From Cruorifilaria tuberocauda (lineage: Eukaryota; Nematoda; Chromadorea; Rhabditida; Onchocercidae): DNA of 64,000 bases. The DNA is taken from positions 1 to 64,000 of the forward strand of contig JABVXU010000214.1 in NCBI GenBank assembly GCA_013365365.1, given 5' to 3'. Below are positions 55,315-64,000 of the stretch, piece after piece. Both the position numbers and the translations under genes were made by a program. Under the pieces are notes generated by a model. It worked only from the letters and a program-made list of their open reading frames with translations. It did not search any database and was not told the DNA's origin. How positions within the stretch are numbered: the stretch's first letter is position 1; every line of letters starts with the position of its first letter.

Positions 55315-56537
55315 ATGACAATGAAGGGAATTACTATTCTTGTTGCACTGACAATAATTGATGCTTGCTATCCGTTTTATGTGGTCGCAAGACCGGGCGA
55401 ACTATTCAGACTCAGAAATGATATGGTCCGTTTTTAAAAATAATTTAGAAAACTGATAGGTACTAGAAATTTCTGTAATAATGTGAATTATCAAAATGGA
55501 TTTTATGTCGTGATTTTCGATATAAAAATTTTGCCATATGATTTACAGTTATGCATAAATGATCAGAGCTAATTACTGATAACTTAACTTGTATTTCTCA
55601 TCATTGATAATATAGAACAATTTTTCAATGTGTGAAATTATTATTTTTTGCGCTTATTGTTGATTGGTACGGTACAGTGAAGAAGTACTGAAAGATTTAT
55701 TCATAAAGGAGAAGATTTGCGATCACGAAATAGAAATATTTCTGGTTGTTGATAAGATTGAAATTGCGAGAGAGTCAGGTGTGGAAGCAATGAGATGGAC
55801 TCTTCAGTAGATCGGTTTTTATGCAATCAATAATTATATATATCTCATTAAGCGGTATTTGAGCGAAAACCATACAGATTTACAAAAGATAATTTAATGG
55901 TTAAACAACATCAGACGAATTTTGAATCAAGCTGATTTTAGTCCGTCACTTAAGTACATAGGTACGATTGAAAAGTATATAATTAATTTTCAATATCCTC
56001 TTATAATCCGGAAAAAGTAAAGTAGAAGATTTCATCAAAACTGAGTTTTACTTATGGCTTTCAAACATTATTTTATAATAAAGAGTCTAAAATTGTTCAT
56101 TGTACTTTAAGTTATTCTCGAAACTTATTTCTGCTATTAATCAACAATTAATCTTCACTAAATAAGCATACCATCTTTCATCGTCTTTTCTAGGTAAATT
56201 AATGTAGAGTAAAGAGTAAACTGATTGAACACAATAAGCAGTATATGGAATCTGAAAGGGAAAACGGCAAACAGACAATACTTCAACAGTTTTATTATTT
56301 CCTCTCACTGAATAGTAAATCCAAAATATTATTAATTTAACTATTCATTATTAAAAAATGTTTACTTATTTCGGTAATTGGCAAGACTGATTTGTAACAT
56401 TTCAGAATTATGGCTCACATCGTTATCAGTATCGATATAAGAAAGATTTTCCATATAATCCGTCTTACAACAATTATTATAATCGTGGTTACGGACATTT
56501 ACAATATTCACAACCGTTTGTCTTTCTCAATCTTTAA
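55315..56537 (+). CDS. Small secreted Tyr/Asn-rich protein
   Basis: Two exons, 55315-55425 and 56406-56537 (TAA), give 80 residues. Exon 1 is a signal peptide, MTMKGITILVALTIIDACYP then FYVVA, with likely cleavage before RPGELFRLR. Exon 2 reads NYGSHRYQYRYKKDFPYNPS, YNNYYNRGYGHLQYSQPFVF and ends NL. The mature protein is about 50 residues, basic, with thirteen tyrosines, one possible dibasic site (KK), and no cysteine after cleavage. It is probably secreted, perhaps a peptide precursor, an antimicrobial-like peptide or a cuticle or eggshell component. The exon 1 donor (gtccgt) is weak. Exon 2 also has donors near its end that could join to a further exon at 56855, changing the C-terminus. No family is recognised. 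Confidence 0.65.
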
Positions 56538-56854
56538 TTACAGATATTAATTTTCCCAGTAACTTTCAAAAAACATTCTTTGCATGAAAAATCTTATCGA
56601 AAAGAAAGGAATTTTTGTTTTTAGACAATAACAGCTTTACTTGTTGTAAAAACTGTTATCATCTTATCAGTCGTTTATTAATTTGTAAAATTTTAATCAG
56701 TGCTGCATAATGTGATAATAAATGCTAATTTTCGAAAATTTTTTAATGACAACATAAGTTCATAAAAAATGTTTAATGAAGACTTTTTTCTTCGAACAAT
56801 TTTGCTATTAAAGAATTTTGTGCCAGTTTGAAATGATTTCGACCATAATTTCAG

Positions 56855-56960
56855 TACTATGACGCATTATTCAATGGAAGATAGAAATAGATTTGGAATG
56901 GAAGTTCCCAGTCCTGAAATTCATCCAATAGATATTATACGAGGAATTTTTTCTATTTAA
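56855..56960 (+). CDS. Candidate alternative 3' exon of the small secreted gene
   Basis: After an atttcag acceptor, one frame reads TMTHYSMEDRNRFGMEVPSP then EIHPIDIIRGIFSI and a stop. It would join in phase with a donor inside exon 2 (CC followed by gtttgt at 56516). A second frame, YYDALFNGR and stop, would join to the phase-0 gtcttt donor two codons on. Both are possible; the longer frame has a more protein-like composition. Confidence 0.4.
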
Positions 56961-59158
56961 AATTTGTGGATGTGAAAAGAAATTTGCATATACTTCATTT
57001 TTCTCACTCTAATTCCCGATTAAATAATTTAATAAATAATGTTTACTTGTGTTTGTTAAGACAAGCACCACATTTATCATACTTCATTAGAAAATGATAA
57101 TCAATGGATTAATCAAGTAACTACAAAATATTTAAATCAATCTTCATTATATCAATTAATGCTCTGTTAATAAAGAATAGAATTTATTTTAATTGAATTG
57201 GAAAATCATATTCGGTCAAAATTCCACAGAAAAAACAAATGAATGAATCTCTTCGGTTTTCTTTATCCTTTTTTGTGCAAAAATTCGCATAGAATCTTTA
57301 AATTTCAATTTCAGCTATTATTATCAAAATTACTCAAGATGAAATATGATGAAAATATCTGAAAATACAGATTTATATTTCCGCCATTGTTATTTTTCCA
57401 GATTCTATTAATCGTTAGTCAATAATCCGGTTACTCCAAATTCATGGTTCGGTCAATTGAAATTCATAAATTGATTAATTCAAACTAGAAATGATCAGTT
57501 CGAAAACGTAATTCATCCAAATGAAATTTATAATTTTCAGGAAGACCCAATTCATAATAGTTCAATTATCTCAGATTTGTAATTTGGTTATTTGAAATTT
57601 CCGATTTAGTTCAAATTAGCTCTTAGTTTACACTAAATATTATAACATGCACGGAAAAAAACATATTGCTTGAAAGATTCGGTTGAAAAGCTTCGTGACA
57701 GCTTAGCCAATTCCATCAAAAGCATGACATTCAAATCATCAATGAGACAAAAAGCAATTAAATTTAATTATTTTGAATTTCACTGTCCATTCTCTCTTCA
57801 TTTTAATTATTAGAATACATGTTTGTACTATTTCAATCTTTTACAGTACTGATCCTTTCAATCATTTACAAAAACCGTGGAGAATAATTCGATGGATAAT
57901 ACTTTCAATTGTAAATGATATTCTAAATTTAATTAATCTAAATTCAATTTTATTTCCTTCATAAAAGTGAATATTTTCATTTAATTATTTACCATTCTCT
58001 CTTCCTTTCAATTTTCAATTAATTTGTTATTTAACATTTTATTGGGCATGCTTTTTATGAATTCATTCATCTTCAAGGCTTTTTAAAAGCTTCGTCCAAA
58101 GCTCTTGAAATGCTTCATGCAAAGCTTTTGAAATCCTTGAAAAGAGCTTAATTATTTGTAATTGTTATGTCAGTGTTTTTCCTTTTCTACGATTTCAATT
58201 CAAGTATTCAATTGAAATTAACAAATAGACTGAGTTAGCATGTCTATAATTTTGGTCAAGCATATCAACAGTATTATGCATATACCGATAAACTATGCTG
58301 TTTAAACATTCGACTTTGTTTCTTAAATTTAAAATTGATAACCCTCTTACCCCAATTATTTCTTACAATATGCTTTAGCATGATTAGCGATCAAAACATT
58401 GAACTGTAAATCATTCGTTCAAATATATTACATGTCTTTTCTTAATAATTAATATTCATTAACCAATCTGTTTCGTAAATCATAAAAATACTTATATCTT
58501 TTATTACTACCACCACTACCATTCTTATCAGTATTATTATCATTATTATTAATTTTACCACTAATATTACCACATTGCAATGAAAAAATTCTTTTATAGA
58601 TAACAATTTAGCACAAAAATGCCGAATATTCCGCTCAATGAACACTAATAACGAACAAATAATTATTCATTTTTCTAAATAAAGTGGAAAAAGCTGATAT
58701 TTTTAATTTTTCTTAACTTCTTTAATTTTCAGATTTCATTTCAAAACAAATTTCTCTAATTTGAAAAGGATTATAAATCGAAACGGATTTTAGTGGTTGC
58801 ATCCCACTTCTATTAGAGACGGGAAGTGCTAAGTTTCAAATGTATAAATTTCCGGAAACGCCAATTCATGCGTTCTAATTCCTTTTATAGCAGTATGTTA
58901 GCTTAAAGCTTTAAACAATCCCTAAAAAAAGAGTCGCAGCATTCTTTTGGGTATTTGGCGATTCCGTTTTTTTCTTATTTCTTACCATTTTATTTGCAAT
59001 AAATAAAATTTTAGCTAAGCGAAATGAGATAAGGACAGATTGTGGAAAATCATCCGGGAATAGACGAGAACAAGCGGACGACGACGATAATTTCATTTTC
59101 ATTTCACTCAAATCATCAAAACCTGTTGCTTCTGAATCCCAACATTACTAATGCTACA
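56961..59158. other. Intergenic with a short direct repeat
   Basis: A/T-rich DNA. A splice-acceptor-like site at 57.54 kb precedes a 13-codon frame (EDPIHNSSIISDL) that I could not tie to a gene. A 23-bp duplication at 58.09 kb is listed separately. Confidence 0.5.
58089..58134. repeat. 23-bp direct repeat, two tandem copies
   Basis: Two adjacent units, each beginning gcttc and ending ttgaaat, start at 58089 and 58112. They differ at three positions. A partial third match continues as ccttgaaaa. Confidence 0.8.
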
Positions 59159-61553
59159 ATGGATCGTTATCCAATTCTCTGGTATCATGTCATTTCTATA
59201 ATTATTATTGCTACCATAGCTAATACCACTGGCAATACATATGGTAATTTTTATCCAGTTTTTCCTTAACTTTATCATATCAGCATTATTCACACAATCG
59301 TTACTGTTGTCATAGCTAATCAAACTAAAACATTCATGATATTTTAGGGTCATATATATGTAACTCTAATTTTTTCGGAGGTGATGAGAGAATAAAAACA
59401 ATTTATTTACTTAAAATTTGGAAAATGAAATTATCTGAATTGCTGAATAAAAGCAAATGTAAAAAGCACGGATAACAGAATGATCCAGAGAAGAAGCATA
59501 ATGAGAATTTGGATAAAACAGAATAAATTAACGCATGTTATTAGCTAACTAAGATTATATTATCATTCTAATTGTTAAATTATGGAGATGCTAATTAGTG
59601 ATTTTTAGAATAGAATCGGCCTAAATTTGAGGACTATAATTTATAAATTTTGACAATTACTATTTTGATGTCCGAATATTCCTCATATCAAAAAAGCAAT
59701 AATAATCGAAATATGATAGTGATATATCCTATAAAGTAACATGCTGAATCAAGGTTGATAATAGCAATGTCAATAACAAACTTGCAACAGCTTTCCATGC
59801 TCATTAATATTTTTTTCAAAAAAACGAAATAACTACTTTGCAACACTGAACGAGCCGAGTAATGATGATAATGTGCTGGAAGATTATCTCGATATCGATA
59901 AACGTACCAAAAGTTCCTATTCATGGATGAATAACGAAGTTAGTTATTGCGTATTGTGAAGCAAGAAATTAGCATTAGTTTGAAAATTTATTAAATAATT
60001 CAAACTAATTAGAAATTATCAGAAAAGAAAATGAAAAGAGTTGATATGATAAACTGTTAATGGATTAAGTAATGATTTGTCTCTCTGATATAAAGGTAAC
60101 TCAACTCATTCATTAAATTCCTAGAATCTATTCTCCCTCACTCTTCTATTTAATTATCAATCTCACTAATTAAGAAAAAAGTGTTACGAATTAAAATTGC
60201 AAGCGCGAAGAAAGTTATGGGCGACCTGATTGAACAGAAAAATGTGATATAATATCTGCTCTCCATTGCTGTCCGTGAATGCTTCGCGGAGACATTCATT
60301 TGAATTCAAAGCATTCGAATGATTCAGATGGATAGCTGTGGAATCTGATGAACGATGTGAAGAGAACAAACGGGACGTTCATACACATACCTGTTAATCC
60401 GTATATCACTTCCGGTGGGAGCTATTTAGACGATGAGAACCTTTCTATATGTGATCACATGAGGATCATTAGAGAAAATATACACGTGACAGTAAAGAAC
60501 GTTTACGTGACAGTGACAATCTGAAGATCATTTAGAGAAAGACGATAATACCGAATAGACAGTATTTGGCGTATGTATGAAGAGAGAGGGAGAGAGAGAG
60601 AAGGAAAGAAAAAGACGGAAAAAGGGAGGATTGTTTGATCAAACCTTCGTTACATCTGCTTTCATGAAAGAAAAACAAAGGATAATGATGGGAAGTGTTG
60701 ATAAGCGATAACGAAAGATAAGAAATGTAAGGATATCATGAGAAAATTTCTCCAGCTTACTTTTTCGTATGAAAAAGTACATTAGTTACTTCAGATTAGT
60801 TGGACTTAATAGTATCATAATGAAATCAATTCTAATCAATACACTATCATTTCTTTTTGTTTGTTTTTGCTTCATATTTCTTCCCGCTCTATGTATTCCA
60901 CCCGAGATCCTATTTCTCTATCCATTCAATTAAAAATAGTTTTATCTATTTTAATTCTAATTTTTTCATTAATTAATATTAATTATCTGTCACACTTTTT
61001 TATTTCTATTAATTTTTATTTATCACACTAATAATTTGTCGAAGTGGAAAAACAGGTGAAAATAACTGGAAGAGAATAATGAAATGATAGCATAAACTGC
61101 TTTGAAATTTCCAATAATGGAAATTTCAACTTGACATTTCTAATGAAATTTGAGTAATTTTTAATAACAAAACAAGAGAATTCTGGAAAATTCGTACAAT
61201 ATAATAGCAAAACAAACGATAGTTTTCAAACATAAATTTATATTATTTAGCCCAATGTCGAATAATCGTAAGAAGAAATTGCGAAATGGAATCATGATAA
61301 GAAATTACGAGTCTATTAATTTGTTCTTCTCACTTTTCCCATTGGTTTACTCATTTATTTTCCGCTAGATTTATCCTTAATTAATAAATTTTAATGAATT
61401 ATCAATTTTCAGGCTTCCAGATCATCACCACGTGATTTTCTGAACAATAAGCCTCCACTGAATCCATATTCTTGGCAATATATGATGAAAAGAAAAAGCC
61501 AAACGATTATACCAAGAAATCCTTATTCCTGGATGAATTACCCTAATAATTGA
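59159..61553 (+). CDS. Putative neuropeptide-like precursor with YSW repeats
   Basis: Proposed exons: 59159-59243, 59791-59938 and 61413-61553 (TGA), about 125 residues. Exon 1 is a signal peptide, MDRYPILWYHVISIIIIATI. Exon 2 contains KKR, then NNYFATLNEPSNDDNVLEDY, then DKR followed by TKSSYSWMNNE. Exon 3 reads ASRSSPRDFLNNKPPLNPYS, WQYMMKR, KSQTIIPRNPYSWMNYPNN. The core YSW occurs three times (SSYSWMN, NPYSWQY, NPYSWMN), and KKR, DKR and MKR are convertase-type cleavage sites. Exons 2 and 3 join in phase 0 through good splice sites. Exon 1 ends one base past a codon while exon 2 needs two, so the exon 1 link is not proven and a small exon may be missing. It would be a secreted peptide precursor. 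No Gly amidation signal precedes the dibasic sites. No known family is recognised. Confidence 0.5.
60461..60542. repeat. Interleaved short direct repeats
   Basis: Two 20-base elements of the form ga(g/a)gatcatt-agagaaa lie at 60461 and 60523. Between them are two copies of tacgtgacagt-like sequence at about 60483 and 60503. A GA-rich tract follows at 60.58-60.62 kb. They lie in the intron between exons 2 and 3 of the YSW precursor model. Confidence 0.7.
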
Positions 61554-62547
61554 CGGTAATCATATGCATAATACGCACACACACACGTTAAACGTATATT
61601 ACTCTCATACAGTATTATAAAATTATACTTCTAATGTAACATCAATTTTGAATATATATTTTTTCAATTTGCACTTACCATTCTATTCATAGCCATCAGA
61701 CTGCCTAATATTGTTTACCTTTCCGTATTAAAAAAATCGATCAACGAATAAAAATATAACAAATGCGCTTCCAATGTGACGAATGCGCTAACAGTAAATC
61801 AATATGCTACAAGTAGTATCAACAAGCCAGTGATATATTATTTCTGTACAATAAAATTTAGTATCTTTATTAGATTTATTTTTGCTTACTTGGATTTGGT
61901 GTTTAACATATTGCAACTTAAACATACATACAGTAAACATACAGTATTCTGTATTCTCAGTGGCAGAACACTGTTAATGATCTGTCTTCAACACTGTAGT
62001 AATGATTCAATAAATAATACGATCATCCAAATGGGATATGAAATCGAAACTGTCTAAAATTTGCATCTCAAAAAAAAGAAAAAATGAAATTTCATTAAAC
62101 TATTACTTCACCGAAGTTTTACTAATTTATGAATGCTCAATTCCATATTTAAATATAAAACTTAAATCAAATATATTGAGGCACTTATATTATTTTTGAC
62201 AATGATACAGTGGATTACTTTGTCTGATAACAGTTACTGTAAGGAGTTGCAGATGATATACTGTTATCAGTACCTCTGATTACCGCAATTTTTCGATAAA
62301 TTTTAATTACCATAACAGAAAACCCATCTTTACTGTTACATTGCTTGAAGAATTGTTTATTCAGTCAGAATTTAAGAACTATAACCTTGTTCCGAATGAG
62401 AAGTTGCTTAAAGATATCGACCTGTTAACATCTCTTGTTGCTTCGTTTGTTATGATGGTTATCAATTAACGGAACCAACTTAATTATTACTACTAGTAGT
62501 TATTAATAATTTATAATTACTGCAAATTAACATAAAATAGACAGAAT
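61554..62547. other. Intergenic, no gene recognised
   Basis: Starts with a short CA-rich tract (61.57-61.59 kb) in the presumed 3' UTR of the peptide-like gene. A 93-codon plus-strand open frame at 61.78-62.06 kb has no splice or start support and a composition like its surroundings. Confidence 0.5.
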
Positions 62548-62675
62548 GAATGACGGTCACGTAGATATAAAGGAGATAGAATGACAGTCAGGTAGATATG
62601 CAAGAGAGTGAGTGATATTCCTGTAGATACGCAAGAAACGGCGTGATTGACAGTTACGTAGACGTAGAGATAGAA
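62548..62675. repeat. Tandem repeat, 31-bp unit, four copies
   Basis: Imperfect units begin at 62548, 62579, 62610 and 62645 (spacing 31, 31 and 35). Each has the form ga-tga-(a/g)gt-a-gtagata followed by a purine-rich end. A 61-codon minus-strand open frame covers the repeat and is most likely a by-product of it. Confidence 0.8.
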
Positions 62676-62815
62676 ATAGTCGAATGCTTCAGCAACGATC
62701 ACGTCATTTAGGAAAAGCCTAAACGGAAGAGTAAAAGTTACGGATTATAATGATATTCCTAACATTAGCTAATTAATTGATGTTATAATTATAACTTTCC
62801 ATAAATATGACGGGT

Positions 62816-62890
62816 GCGCTTTTAGTGTAGTGGTCTGTATCCTTCGAAACATGTGCCAAGAACGTTCGTTGGTTCAATTCCCCCTGAAGT
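62816..62890 (+). pseudogene. tRNA-like element with Pol III A and B boxes, probably a tRNA pseudogene
   Basis: TAGTGTAGTGG at 62823-62833 fits the A-box/D-arm consensus and GGTTCAATTCC at 62871-62881 fits the B-box/T-arm consensus. The bases after the A box (TCTGTATCC) resemble Asp or Glu tRNAs. The flanking 7-base ends pair poorly and the T stem is not complementary, so it is not a working tRNA. It may be a decayed tRNA or the head of a tRNA-derived SINE. Confidence 0.5.
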
Positions 62891-63372
62891 CAACGATGAT
62901 GTGGAAATTATTCCTCGGCTAAGAAGTGTTCCTTTGCTGAACATTTGGTGCAGCTCTTCGATTAGTCTTTCTGAGTTGAATTGATTGTCCCAAAGTCTTT
63001 CATGGAGAAAAATTGCCGTTGAAGATGAATTTGATATTTCATCTCGATAACTCTTTCATCTCTAGCAAGCAAATGTGATTGTTAAGTGATACATTCAAAC
63101 AATTTCAGTGCTTTATGCTATCAGCAACGTGTAAGTTAGAAGGATAAACTGTGTCCTTTGTGAATTAATCTTTCATTATTTACTAATTTCATTAAGTGTC
63201 TAATAGGAAATTAATTTGAAGTCAATTCTAACATTTCGAGAATTTCACTTCAATTCTCTTCTAACGCTTCCATTTCAGGAAACAAAGACAGATAGATAAA
63301 TATTGTGGGAAATAAAACACGTTTTTACGTAGATAATAAAGTGATATTGAAACGATTGTTTCATGAATTGAA

Positions 63373-64000
63373 TTATGGGAAATTTTGTATGGTATAACAG
63401 ATGCCAGTTATTTCACAAATTTCATTAAGATAACAGTCAACTCGTGTGAATCGGGCAAGTTGGTTAGGTGGACATCCTTTCACGCCATATGACGTGATAC
63501 CAACGACCGTTGCGACCCCATCGTCGTTCACTTGTTGCATACCGCAACCGCTATCACCCTGTTAACATTTTTCATTTCATTTAATCATTTCTTTCTCACG
63601 ATAGTTATATTTTCAGTAAAATATTTATATAATTAAAATGGACAAAAATTAACAAACGCAAAAAGTGAGAAATAGAAAAAAATTCCAGAAAAAATCATGA
63701 AAAAACAAGGAATTATGTATCGAAAAATTATTGAAACGTTTCTCTTCTTTTTAAATTTCATTGCTAGGAATGTTAAAATATTAGGAGATGACTGAATGAA
63801 TTTCAGTATGAAACGTGAATTATGACACGTACATAACAAATACGTGGTGTATCGCGATATTTCGGATTCAATGCTTTCATGCAAATATAATCATCAACTT
63901 TCGTTGGCATCATATCACTCCACGATGCTTGACAGTTCACATCAAGTTGCATTGGAGTTTCATGAATTAACGGACTGCCGTAGAAGAGTGCTACAATAAC
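63373..64000 (-). CDS. Trypsin-like serine protease (family S1), C-terminal part
   Basis: Two exons, 64000-63833 (continues beyond the window) and 63558-63373 (TAA), join in phase 0 and give 117 residues. The key motif is RICYGDSGCGM, with the nucleophile Ser in GDSG and Cys where most trypsins have a second Gly. TVVGITSYGVKGCPPNQLAR follows, the usual strand and Cys before the C-terminal helix, and the end is FTRVDCYLNEICEITGIC. Upstream are VIVALFYGSPLI and NCQASWSDM, as expected before the catalytic Ser. The His and Asp of the triad would lie outside the window. It is probably secreted, as in other nematode S1 proteases. Extra C-terminal cysteines suggest an added disulfide. Whether it is an active enzyme cannot be judged from this part. 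Confidence 0.85.

Noticed and set aside
61776..62057. Plus-strand 93-codon open frame
   Set aside because: No signal, domain or paired splice sites, and a composition like the surrounding DNA.
62517..62702. Minus-strand open frame over the 31-bp repeat
   Set aside because: The frame follows the tandem repeat and lacks a splice context or protein-like conservation signal.
1..64000. CRISPR arrays, bacterial operons, attachment sites or origins
   Set aside because: No regularly spaced repeats with unique spacers and no bacterial gene organisation were seen. The window has intron-containing animal genes throughout.

Overview
The window looks like nuclear DNA of a nematode, most likely a filarial or other spirurid worm. 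It is very A+T-rich. Genes are split into many small exons by introns with GT...AG ends and short ttttcag-type acceptors. Several start codons sit a few bases after an acceptor-like site, as expected for spliced-leader trans-splicing. The protein families are typical of animals and of nematodes. No bacterial operon, CRISPR array or intact transposon was seen. Species assignment is inference from composition and gene content.

Layout. 0.65-4.3 kb (-): DOMON plus cytochrome b561 protein, ferric-chelate-reductase-like. 8.8-12.5 kb (+): large subunit of general transcription factor TFIIA, complete in nine exons. 13.9-17.75 kb (-): protein with two PDZ domains. 18.9-26.85 kb (-): Cys-loop ligand-gated channel subunit with the PAR motif of anion-selective channels. 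26.9-35 kb: gene-poor, with coding-like remnants and one candidate 3' exon. 35.0-37.9 kb (-): FMRFamide-receptor-like GPCR. 37.9-47 kb: gene-poor. 47.0-50.4 kb (-): 213-residue coiled-coil protein of unknown function. 55.3-57.0 kb and 59.2-61.6 kb (+): two small secreted-protein genes, the second resembling a neuropeptide precursor with repeated YSW cores and dibasic sites. 62.5-62.9 kb: a tandem repeat and a tRNA-like element. 63.4-64.0 kb (-): 3' end of a trypsin-like serine protease cut by the window edge.

The genes do not form an operon. A peptide-like precursor, a peptide GPCR and a neurotransmitter-gated channel are neighbours, but nothing in the sequence links them functionally. Exon models were built by hand by matching splice sites with codon phase. 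Junctions that do not close are stated in the entries. The best candidate for something undescribed is the YSW-peptide precursor at 59.2-61.6 kb.
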